Positions 54,478-62,161 of a stretch of DNA of 64,000 nucleotides are shown piece by piece. Both the position numbers and the translations under genes were made by a program. The notes beneath the pieces are model-generated. The model did no database searches and was not told where the DNA came from. It worked only from the letters and a program-made list of their open reading frames with translations. The stretch comes from a virus. Numbering within the stretch: the stretch's first letter is position 1; every line of letters starts with the position of its first letter. The stretch covers positions 1 to 64,000 of IMG/VR virus record IMGVR_UViG_3300021067_000042; one strand, written 5' to 3'.

Positions 54478-55752
54478 ATGGCAGTCGCACAGGCTGAGAA
54501 TTTTACCGACTGGGTGACTCAGAAGACGCGGAGTCTGACGAGTGACAAGAAACTCTTCGAGATGAAGAGTCCCGGTTACAACGCAATCAAAAAGGCGACG
54601 AGGACAGAGCCCATCACGCAGAAGGGCTATCGCCTGCCCCACTGGTATCAGATGCCCGGCGGCGTCGGAGGCTTTGTCCCCACGGACTCGTCCTTTAACC
54701 CTTACGTTCCCCCGTCCAGCCGTTCGATGTACGTGTTTCCCACGTACATGGCGCAGCCCATTGTTATGGACGGTGCGGCCATTCGCATGTTGAAGAGTGG
54801 TAGTGAGCAGAACATTACGAACCTGGACCAGGCGATAAACCTGCACTACGACGTGTTCACCAAGCGAATCAATCACATGATTTACGGTGATGGCTCGGGG
54901 ACGTTGGCGGTAGCGGGCGGGGCGGTTTCGACTCTGGGTACGGGCCAAACTTTGACGGGCACTACCGCGGCGGCCACGACTCCAGGTCAGACCAAAGGCA
55001 CTGTCCGGTTGATGAAAAGTCACTACTACGACGCCATCAACCCCTCGACGGGTGCTGTCCGTGGCACGTTCTACGTGGAAACCCCTGGTGCGAGTTCCTG
55101 CACGATCTATCTCCTGTCTGGAACCATCAGTTCGGGCGACTACATCACGGACCCGAACTCCTACAACCGGATGCCCCGCGGATTGGGCCATCTGATTTCC
55201 AACGCCTCACGCATCCTGCAAACGCTCAACACGGCGAACGACACCAACCTCAACAGTCCGGGCGTGGACTTGAACGGCACGCTGGCGACCCCCGTGACGT
55301 TCGACCGGGCGAAGGTGGCCTTGCAGACCAGGGCCAACGAGCAGGGCGCGGAGAACGGCCTGCTGTGCTTCTGCACGTTCAACTTCTACGCCCTTCTCAA
55401 GCGGCAGGGCTGGAATTTGACGACGCAGGGTACGGACACGACCACGGGCATTGCCAGAAGGTATCAAGACGGCGACACCACGTTCATTCTCGACGCCGAC
55501 ATGGACGAGGACCGTGCCTACCTTGTGGCTAAGGACGCTCTGGTGATGTTCGAGGAGATGGAGATGGGAGACTTCAGGCTCGACGGGCAGGAGTGGAGGA
55601 TGCTTCTGGGCAATCACGGCACGGGCTCGGACTCGTGGCAGCGGGCCTTCGGCATCGCCTACAACATGGGCCTGGTGGACCCGAAGAGTTCGGCGTTCAT
55701 TAAGCGCGCGTTGATTTCTTCGAGCGACACGCAAGTGTCGGTGAACAGCTAA
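54478..55752 (+). CDS. major capsid protein
   Basis: 424 aa from ATG 54478 (AAGGAGATAAGTA ahead). HK97-like features: N-arm helix (TDWVTQKTRSLTSDKKLFEM), E-loop region (KKATRTEPITQKGYRLPHWYQM), beta P-domain (SRSMYVFPTYMAQPIVMDGAAIRM), helix in LDQAINLHYDVFTKRINHMIYG, Gly/Thr-rich A-domain and a closing MLLGNHGTGSDSWQRAFG. A Ser/Thr-rich inserted segment at residues 140-175 may be a surface loop. Its place between scaffold and head-completion genes supports this. Confidence 0.85.
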   Translation: MAVAQAENFTDWVTQKTRSLTSDKKLFEMKSPGYNAIKKATRTEPITQKGYRLPHWYQMPGGVGGFVPTDSSFNPYVPPSSRSMYVFPTYMAQPIVMDGAAIRMLKSGSEQNITNLDQAINLHYDVFTKRINHMIYGDGSGTLAVAGGAVSTLGTGQTLTGTTAAATTPGQTKGTVRLMKSHYYDAINPSTGAVRGTFYVETPGASSCTIYLLSGTISSGDYITDPNSYNRMPRGLGHLISNASRILQTLNTANDTNLNSPGVDLNGTLATPVTFDRAKVALQTRANEQGAENGLLCFCTFNFYALLKRQGWNLTTQGTDTTTGIARRYQDGDTTFILDADMDEDRAYLVAKDALVMFEEMEMGDFRLDGQEWRMLLGNHGTGSDSWQRAFGIAYNMGLVDPKSSAFIKRALISSSDTQVSVNS

Positions 55753-55770
55753 GCGGGAGGTGAATGAGAA

Positions 55771-56037
55771 ATGGCAGCCATCACAGGAATAGTTTTCGTT
55801 AAGCGCATCCCGCATAGCGCGGCGGCGGGTGGGCTCGTAAGGGAGATTTGGAAAGTCCCCGCGTCAACCGCTGGCGACACCCAGACCCTTGCTCTGCCGC
55901 ACATTAAGACGGTCCTTTCAGTTTCGCCTCCGCTTCAAATGGTCGCGCAGACTGCGGACCATTCGGTTGACGTGAAGACCACAGCGACCATAGCGGCCAG
56001 CAACTTCAGCCACGCTGAAATCTGGGGCACCGAGTAA
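55771..56037 (+). CDS. small head-associated protein (decoration candidate)
   Basis: 88 aa from ATG 55771 with GGGAGG upstream. Beta-rich (ITGIVFVKRIPHSAAAGGLVREIWKVPASTAGDTQTLALPHIKTVLSV...ADHSVDVKTTATIAASNFSHAEIWG). Follows the capsid gene, as decoration proteins do. Family not certain. Confidence 0.6.
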   Translation: MAAITGIVFVKRIPHSAAAGGLVREIWKVPASTAGDTQTLALPHIKTVLSVSPPLQMVAQTADHSVDVKTTATIAASNFSHAEIWGTE

Positions 56038-56058
56038 GGGAGTGCTGCTCCCTTTAAC

Positions 56059-56094
56059 TGCGGCGGCTCTAGTCTTCGGGCCGGGGTCGCCGCA
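56059..56094 (+). terminator. hairpin after the capsid gene cluster
   Basis: TGCGGCG (56059-56065) pairs with CGCCGCA (56088-56094), followed by ATAAAA. No T-run on this strand, so an mRNA-processing or partial attenuation role is likelier. Confidence 0.45.
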
Positions 56095-56103
56095 ATAAAA
56101 CCA

Positions 56104-56901
56104 ATGATTCGCGGCTTCGACGTAGAGACATTCCAGAAACGAATCAATGAGCGTGTCGGGCTGAATAAGGACGGCAAGCCCATCATTCGACTGTCCTACG
56201 CGCCCCTCGTCTTTACTCGTGTTCTCGGTGAAGAGGTTCCGAGGTACTGGACTAAAAGGTGGAAGGACGGCGGTACATGGAAGTATGACCAGCCCGACAG
56301 GTTCGTCTTCGAGAAACGCCTTGAGCGGGAAGCCTATTGGGACGCCTTCAACGCGACACGCTTTCAGTATGTTGAGGCCACGGGCGAGACTCTAGATTTA
56401 GGCCCGCCGCCCGAAGACTACTACGTGTTTGATTCACTGATTGCGGTTCACTCTGGACACAAAGCGGAAAGCGGCGAGCCGCAGTGTTGTGAGGAGGCTT
56501 GGCAGGGGACTTACAAGTTCGACCTGACGCCCCGTGGGGAACTCGTGAAGGTTCCGGTGGGCGGCCGTCAGAGGTGCTGGGGGCAATACCGTGAGCCGAA
56601 TGACTCGGACATGCGGAATATCGAACGTGCCGCACAGGAGCTGAAGCACGGGAAGTATTACGACCCCTACGCCCCTTTGAGCCCGCACCAGCTCGCGGCA
56701 ATAGAGACGGAAGCGAACATGCAGGCATCTCGCATAGCCGATGAGGTTAATAAGTATGAGCAGGAAATGGGCTCGGACTTTGACTACCTACACGGCTGGC
56801 GTTTGTTCGAGGCAAGCGCAAAGAAGCTGGCACACGGGAAGTATCACTTCTTGGGAAGCACATGGAAGAAGGGGAAGGCCGGATTAGCCATCCCTGATTA
56901 A
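56104..56901 (+). CDS. structural protein, hypothetical
   Basis: 265 aa. Tyr/Trp-rich (YWTKRWKDGGTWKYDQPDRFVFEKRLEREAYWDAFNATRFQYV) then CCEEAWQG and helical C-terminus. Located between capsid and tail-completion genes. Unnamed. Confidence 0.55.
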   Translation: MIRGFDVETFQKRINERVGLNKDGKPIIRLSYAPLVFTRVLGEEVPRYWTKRWKDGGTWKYDQPDRFVFEKRLEREAYWDAFNATRFQYVEATGETLDLGPPPEDYYVFDSLIAVHSGHKAESGEPQCCEEAWQGTYKFDLTPRGELVKVPVGGRQRCWGQYREPNDSDMRNIERAAQELKHGKYYDPYAPLSPHQLAAIETEANMQASRIADEVNKYEQEMGSDFDYLHGWRLFEASAKKLAHGKYHFLGSTWKKGKAGLAIPD

Positions 56902-56937
56902 CTACCGGACGACAAGGGCCGGTAAGGAGATAAACAA

Positions 56938-57636
56938 ATGGCAGGATCGGTAGTTCTACTCGACAAGTACAACCGCGGGCTTTCGGGTTTCTTTGATGAG
57001 AACGGAAACCTTGATTTCTCGTCAATGGAGTCGGGTAAGTACGTCACAATCGGCGGCATCCGTATCTACAACTTCACCACGGCGATTACGGAAGGCGAGA
57101 CAGCGACTTCTGCGCCCGCGGGCTCCTTCGCTTTCACCTCCCACGCCACGGGCAACAATAAGATTTTCCGCTCCGACGGCTCTCTGTGGCAGGCAGCGTC
57201 CGGTGCCTTGACCGGAGTTCAGTACGCCGAGGCCACCATCAGTGCCGCGGACATTGTGTCCACGAGCGCGGGAAAGCTGGGCCACGCGAATGGGTATCCC
57301 TTAGTAGCCGCTCCGGGCGCGGGGTACGCTATTGAGTTCCGATCCGCCGTAATAATTTTGGACTTCGGTGTTGCCGCCTACGCGGATGGCGGCAACGTGA
57401 CTGTGAATTATGCCGGGGGCGGGGCGGCGGTCTCCGCGGCCGTTTCTGCCGCGAACTCCATCGGGGGCGCGGCAGACAAGGTGGCCGTCGTCCAAGCCGC
57501 GGTACCTACGAACAACCAACTGGCCGCGAATACGGGACTCAACCTTGTGGCCGCGAGTGCGTTCACCAACCCCGGCACCGCCACCGGCGTCGTGAGGGTG
57601 AAGGTGCGCTACGCCGTTCACGCTACCGGCCTTTGA
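56938..57636 (+). CDS. Ala/Gly-rich structural protein
   Basis: 232 aa from ATG 56938 with AAGGAGATAAACA ahead. A beta-rich protein of Gly/Ala/Thr (VTIGGIRIYNFTTAITEGETAT...VKVRYAVHATGL). The same leader style as the major capsid gene (AAGGAGATAARYAAATG). Minor head or decoration protein. Confidence 0.6.
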   Translation: MAGSVVLLDKYNRGLSGFFDENGNLDFSSMESGKYVTIGGIRIYNFTTAITEGETATSAPAGSFAFTSHATGNNKIFRSDGSLWQAASGALTGVQYAEATISAADIVSTSAGKLGHANGYPLVAAPGAGYAIEFRSAVIILDFGVAAYADGGNVTVNYAGGGAAVSAAVSAANSIGGAADKVAVVQAAVPTNNQLAANTGLNLVAASAFTNPGTATGVVRVKVRYAVHATGL

Positions 57637-57651
57637 TGAATAGAGGAGTAT

Positions 57652-58767
57652 ATGGCAACACCGCAACGAATCATATTTGACGACCCCACAAGGGGCATGG
57701 GCTTGGTCTCCACCCGCGACGCTTCCCTTGAGAAGATTCGCTACCTGTTCACCGCCGGCCAGTTCCTTGACCCCGAGCGCGTGGAGCGTAGTGAGCACAT
57801 TCGGCAGTGGGGTGGGGGTGAGGAGATTCAGACCTACTGTCTGAGGCGCTCCGTGGGCGGCTTCCTGCCCCGTGCCCGCGTCATGCCCCTTGAGATTTGG
57901 GCCGAAGCACTCCCGCCCGAACTTATCGGTGAAGGTCTTGAGCACGACACCGTGACGATTGCGGGCGCGCAGCCGAGCGTTACCGCGGGGGGCATAACCA
58001 ATAAGCCCGGATTCCTCATCGGGAAGTCTCTCAGGCACGTTAAATACTATCCCGGCGACGAGATCAAGTCTGTTCTGAGAACCAACGATGGCAAGGGGAT
58101 TGTCGAGATTAAAGCCCTTTTCGACCAGCCCTGGTACAAGGACGAGTCTAGGGGTGAGCCCGGAATACCCCAACTCCTGAACTTTGATTTCTTTCCTTCC
58201 TTGCCTCCGATTGAGTTGAATAAGTTGGAGGAGCAAATTGATAGGGCGTCTGGCAGAAGTGAGCTTCACGGGAAGGTCGCTCAAGACATGCAGCAGAGTT
58301 GCGCGCAGTTCCGCAGATGGGCCGAGACACGGCTGTCTGTCGAGCACGCCATGCTCCGCGAGCGGAAATCTCATCTGTATGTCCACTCATACTCGCCCGT
58401 GGCCCGTGAACTTCTCAGGCAGCTTGAGATGACGCCGCAGGACAGGATTATTGAAGGCATGGCGGGTGGTATTTCTGCCGACCAACTCAGGGAGATCATA
58501 GCTACCGTTGGCGGCGGTCAGATGACGCCCGAGATTGTAGGCCAGATTGCTGGTGTGGTGGCGAATCAGATACTTGCCGCGCAGGCGCAGGCCGTTGTTC
58601 CGCCCGCAGCAGAGCAACAAGACGCCCCGCCAATGGTGTCTCAGCCGATGGGGTCAACGGTGAGCGACTTACCGACCACGGCTTTTGATTCGCAGCCAGT
58701 GAAGAACAAAGGCGGCAGGCCCAGGAAGAACCCCGATGAAACTCAGGGAGATACTGAGCGCAGCTAG
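57652..58767 (+). CDS. structural protein with C-terminal AT-hook
   Basis: 371 aa from ATG 57652. N-terminal alpha/beta region (RGMGLVSTRDASLEKIRYLFTAGQFLDPERVERSEHIRQW), central helix-rich part and a C-terminus ending KNKGGRPRKNPDET, an AT-hook (GRPRK) that binds AT-rich minor grooves. It overlaps the next gene by 32 bp. Candidate head-to-tail or DNA-contact virion protein. Confidence 0.6.
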   Translation: MATPQRIIFDDPTRGMGLVSTRDASLEKIRYLFTAGQFLDPERVERSEHIRQWGGGEEIQTYCLRRSVGGFLPRARVMPLEIWAEALPPELIGEGLEHDTVTIAGAQPSVTAGGITNKPGFLIGKSLRHVKYYPGDEIKSVLRTNDGKGIVEIKALFDQPWYKDESRGEPGIPQLLNFDFFPSLPPIELNKLEEQIDRASGRSELHGKVAQDMQQSCAQFRRWAETRLSVEHAMLRERKSHLYVHSYSPVARELLRQLEMTPQDRIIEGMAGGISADQLREIIATVGGGQMTPEIVGQIAGVVANQILAAQAQAVVPPAAEQQDAPPMVSQPMGSTVSDLPTTAFDSQPVKNKGGRPRKNPDETQGDTERS

Positions 58768-59440
58768 GATTGAACTCCTTGAGCCGCGCCCGCAGAAACC
58801 GAGTTATCGACAACTCCTTCATTGGGCTGTCGGCATCCTTCAGTCTATTCAAAACAGGCTGACGAGCTCGGGGCAGGCTTGGGTGATAGGCGAAACGACC
58901 ATAGAGGTTCAGGACGGGGAGAGTGCGTACGTCGTCAATCCGCAGGGTGGGCCAATAGGAAGAATTATTGATGTCACCTCGAACTACGACCCCGACAACG
59001 GGGAGTACGAATATCAACTGCCGTTTTCGGATTTCACGGACATGGCGGAAGGTTGGCAAGAGGGGTGGGGCGCTGGCACTGAACGGGTAGCGTTCTATAG
59101 AAAGCACGGAGACCCGAATCTGTATGCGAGGTTCCGGCCCAGACCGTCGGCCAGTGAAACCTTCAGGGTGGCTTACACGGTTGCGGGGACCGCTGACACG
59201 GCATTAGACGAATCACCGATTCTTGAACACCACCACCATTTGATTATCGCCAAACTCGCACTGAGGGCATTGCCGGCGGCTTCGTGGTCGGAGGATGAAA
59301 ACGAGAACCGGACCAAGCGGGCGGAACTCAGAAGTTACCTTGAAGGTCATGTCGCCGAGTACGAAAGAGATTTGAAGTTCGACATGATGATTAGTGTTCC
59401 GAGGAATAACTACAGGCTTGAGGCGTTCCCGATTGAGTAA
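58736..59440 (+). CDS. head-completion-type protein
   Basis: 234 aa. The layout (LREILSAARIELLEP...WVIGETTIEVQDGESAYVVNPQGGPIGRIIDVTSNYDPD...ALDESPILEHHHHLIIAKLALRALPAAS) is that of adaptor proteins placed between head and tail, with strands followed by a helical end. It belongs to the same broad group as 60379 and 61643 by its beta core and closing helix. Overlaps the next gene by one base. Confidence 0.65.
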   Translation: MKLREILSAARIELLEPRPQKPSYRQLLHWAVGILQSIQNRLTSSGQAWVIGETTIEVQDGESAYVVNPQGGPIGRIIDVTSNYDPDNGEYEYQLPFSDFTDMAEGWQEGWGAGTERVAFYRKHGDPNLYARFRPRPSASETFRVAYTVAGTADTALDESPILEHHHHLIIAKLALRALPAASWSEDENENRTKRAELRSYLEGHVAEYERDLKFDMMISVPRNNYRLEAFPIE

Positions 59441-60174
59441 TGGCTGTCACCTACAACCATGTTCTACGTGCTGCCGCCGTTCGCATTAACGGCATCGCTG
59501 GCTCTACCAGCAGTGCCTTAGAGTCTGCCTACGTCACAAGCCCGCTCACGGCCACTCAACTCGACTCTGCGGACTTCTCCAAGACGCCCCTCACTGATAC
59601 TTGTTTGCTGGTCGAAGAGAAACTTGCCCACGCCATAGCAAACACGGGCGGGCATCCGTTCAGGGCCAACCTTCATGCCGTCACGGGTTCTCTCGCTCAT
59701 AAAGCAGCACTCCCGACGCAGAGCAGCGGGAGCAAGCCGATTATCGGCGTGTGGGGTTCCGTGTACGACTCGTCGGACGGGCGGGTGTGTACCGAGAAAC
59801 CCCTGGAGATGATTAGCCGCAGGGTTGAGAACGCGGGCAGTTTTCACCTCGCGGCCGTTTACAACTACAAGATTGACGGCAATCGAATCTACCACACGAG
59901 GACGAACGTGGTGATTGACTGCTGTGCCTACTCCAAGACGGACCAACTGACGGCCATAGGCACTCTGACGAACAATATGCTTCTGCCCGATGTCTTGGAG
60001 GAAGCAATGGTGTGCGGAATCGTTTCGATGCTCGTTCGTGACGACGCATTCATGCAGCAGGCACAGGTCTACAAGTCCTACTTTGATCAAACTCTCTCTT
60101 GGATTTCACAGGGGCTGGTGAGTGTCCCGCCGAAAGTCGTACCCGGCCCGACGCTCACAGCCAATGCCGCATAA
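59440..60174 (+). CDS. head-tail connector-type protein, copy A1
   Basis: 244 aa. It shares clear segments with the product of 60957-61646: LLVEEKLAHAIANTGGHPFR / LAEEKIVSAIAETGNHPLR, IGVWGSVYDSSDGRVC / VGIRGSVVDASDGIVC, YNYKIDGNRIYHTRTNVVID / YAYHIDDNRIFHTRTNVKID and NNMLLPDVLEEAMVCG / SNMLLPDVLEEALVCG. Two paralogs in one head-tail block. Role inferred from position. Confidence 0.7.
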   Translation: MAVTYNHVLRAAAVRINGIAGSTSSALESAYVTSPLTATQLDSADFSKTPLTDTCLLVEEKLAHAIANTGGHPFRANLHAVTGSLAHKAALPTQSSGSKPIIGVWGSVYDSSDGRVCTEKPLEMISRRVENAGSFHLAAVYNYKIDGNRIYHTRTNVVIDCCAYSKTDQLTAIGTLTNNMLLPDVLEEAMVCGIVSMLVRDDAFMQQAQVYKSYFDQTLSWISQGLVSVPPKVVPGPTLTANAA

Positions 60175-60184
60175 GGAGAAATAA

Positions 60185-60379
60185 ATGGCGACCAAAGACA
60201 CAGGATTCAGCGTGAAAACCAAAGACTTGACCGTGGAAGTGTCTGGAAGTGCGGAACAGGTGCAGCAAGTCTACCAGGCACTACAAGGGGTCTTGAACAG
60301 CATGGCCCCTAACGTCCTGAGCAACGGCGGCGACTTGGCGTTGAATGTTAAGGGCGCGGAGAAGAAGGCTGAAGGCTAA
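60185..60379 (+). CDS. small virion-type protein
   Basis: 64 aa from ATG 60185 with AAGGAGAAATAA ahead. It has a short beta region and helix (TKDLTVEVSGSAEQVQQVYQALQGVL). It sits inside the duplicated head-tail pair. The stop shares a base with the next gene's start. Confidence 0.6.
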   Translation: MATKDTGFSVKTKDLTVEVSGSAEQVQQVYQALQGVLNSMAPNVLSNGGDLALNVKGAEKKAEG

Positions 60380-60960
60380 TGGCTTTCACTTTGAAGCAAT
60401 GGATAAACCGCGCGTCCGACCTAGCCCTGTCCGGCGAGGACTTAAACGTGTCTGCCGTCTTAGACCCGGAGCAGATAGCGGAATCCTGGGCGCACCACGT
60501 CATGAGGGAAGTAGCCGAAGAGTTTGCCGCCGATCCGATGCTAGCCCCCTACGTCACTGAGACTGTCACCATCGCACTGACCAACGGCGCAGGAACTCTA
60601 CCTTCAAGAGTCCTGGAAGGCTTCATTTCAGATGACCGTGTTGTGTTGAGCACGTCGGACGCGACCGTGGCAGAGAAGATGAGATTCCTGCCGTGGGACG
60701 ACTTTATCAGAGCGCCGGCAGACACCAACCGAGGGTATTTCTCAGTCAAAGGCACGTCCTTTTATTACGTCGCGCCGGGAAGTGCCTACACGCCCGGAAG
60801 TGGTGTCACGGGGAATGTTGATTTGACCACATTCGCCGCTGTAGACATGCCGGCTAGTGAGTCGGCAACTATCACCTGTCCGTTGAGGCTTGAGCTTGCA
60901 TTGGTAGAAAGGCTGGCGACGAAGATTCGAGTTCCTAGAAGGGAGAGGGTTGCCGCGTGA
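60379..60960 (+). CDS. head-tail connector-type protein, copy B1
   Basis: 193 aa. Similar to 61643-62161 in plan and segments: AESWAHHVMREVAEEFAAD / QLSQVFQEVADEFTEK, TVTIALTNGAGTLPSRVLEG / TVTFANGTATLTSDVLTR, RFLPWDDFIRAPAD / LVPEWADFIRVYDD, and ELALVERLATK / LFMAMDRVVER. It precedes copy A2 with a 4-bp overlap. Confidence 0.68.
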   Translation: MAFTLKQWINRASDLALSGEDLNVSAVLDPEQIAESWAHHVMREVAEEFAADPMLAPYVTETVTIALTNGAGTLPSRVLEGFISDDRVVLSTSDATVAEKMRFLPWDDFIRAPADTNRGYFSVKGTSFYYVAPGSAYTPGSGVTGNVDLTTFAAVDMPASESATITCPLRLELALVERLATKIRVPRRERVAA

Positions 60961-61646
60961 GTGTCCCCTACGGTCGCATTGTCAGAGGTGTTGCGCTGAG
61001 GGTCGGCGCTCTCCGTGGAAGTGTGCCCGCGGGCGTTGACATCTCCTACGCGACCCTTCCTTTGACCGTGGCCGACTTCAAAGGTGGATTCTCACTCGAC
61101 ATGGTTAAGGACGCCGTTCAACTCGCGGAGGAGAAGATTGTCAGTGCGATTGCCGAGACGGGCAATCATCCTTTGAGAAGAATCCTGAAGTCTCAGACCG
61201 CCAATATCGCACACGGCGCGTTGATACCTTCGACTAATTCCACCTCTGTGCCTGTGGTCGGCATACGAGGAAGTGTGGTGGACGCCTCGGACGGGATTGT
61301 CTGTGACGAATACCCATTGGCTGATATTCGCAGGTGGGTGAGGAATGCGAACACCTGGCGCAAAGGCTCTTTGTACGCATATCACATTGATGATAATCGG
61401 ATATTTCACACCCGTACAAATGTGAAGATTGATGTCTGTACCTATGACGCGGCAACACAAAGAACTGCGATAGACAACAACTCGAACATGCTTCTGCCGG
61501 ATGTGTTAGAGGAAGCACTTGTATGCGGCGGTGCGGCCTACTTGGGCAAGAATGAATTTCTGTCGTTCTTTGAGGAGACGATAAGGGCGATACGGGGCGG
61601 ACTCACATCCGTTCCGCCGAAGGCTATTAGCGAGGTAGCCGCGTGA
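60957..61646 (+). CDS. head-tail connector-type protein, copy A2
   Basis: 229 aa, paralog of 59440-60174 (segments listed there). Starts with GTG 60957 or 60960 region overlapping the B1 stop (GTGA). The divergence from A1 is large (roughly a third identical by eye), so duplication is old. The second copy may make a different ring or a heteromer. Confidence 0.7.
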   Translation: MSVPYGRIVRGVALRVGALRGSVPAGVDISYATLPLTVADFKGGFSLDMVKDAVQLAEEKIVSAIAETGNHPLRRILKSQTANIAHGALIPSTNSTSVPVVGIRGSVVDASDGIVCDEYPLADIRRWVRNANTWRKGSLYAYHIDDNRIFHTRTNVKIDVCTYDAATQRTAIDNNSNMLLPDVLEEALVCGGAAYLGKNEFLSFFEETIRAIRGGLTSVPPKAISEVAA

Positions 61647-62161
61647 CCTTGCAAGAGTTCATAGATAGGACAGTTGAGCAGAGCGGCCAGAACGCCCAAA
61701 AGGTTGAGGCTGTAGTAGAGGCCCAACTGTCTCAGGTCTTTCAGGAAGTGGCCGATGAATTTACAGAGAAGAACAGGAGTCTATTAAGGGATACGAAGAC
61801 GGTCACATTTGCTAACGGCACGGCAACCTTAACCAGTGACGTGCTGACGCGGCGCAAATTTGATAGTGAGCTTTACGACCCTGACGACCCGACGAAGATT
61901 TACTCACTTGTGCCAGAGTGGGCGGACTTCATAAGAGTGTATGACGACCGTGTTGGTTATTACTGCATTAGAGAAGAGTCGGACATCTTCGTGATTGAGC
62001 CGGGAGCAAGTTATGAGGACGGCGACGGGATTGATGACACGAGAAAACTAACAATTCCCTGTATTCCGAGCATTCCGGCTTCGGCCAGCTCGACCATATC
62101 AGCACCTAATGAATTTCTGTTTATGGCAATGGATAGGGTTGTAGAAAGGTTAAAGGCTTAG
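61643..62161 (+). CDS. head-tail connector-type protein, copy B2
   Basis: 172 aa, paralog of 60379-60960. Coupled to A2 by GTGA overlap. Contains VPEWADFIRVYDDRVGYYCIREESDIFVIEPGASYEDGDG, matching the B1 segment around PWDDFIRAPAD...YFSVKGTSFYYVAPGSAY. Confidence 0.68.
   Translation: MTLQEFIDRTVEQSGQNAQKVEAVVEAQLSQVFQEVADEFTEKNRSLLRDTKTVTFANGTATLTSDVLTRRKFDSELYDPDDPTKIYSLVPEWADFIRVYDDRVGYYCIREESDIFVIEPGASYEDGDGIDDTRKLTIPCIPSIPASASSTISAPNEFLFMAMDRVVERLKA

Noticed and set aside
54319-55191. 290-codon minus-strand ORF
   Set aside because: Antisense to the scaffold end and the major capsid gene, with His/Arg-rich shadow composition.
57301-58386. 361-codon minus-strand ORF
   Set aside because: Antisense to structural genes with intact RBSs and couplings.
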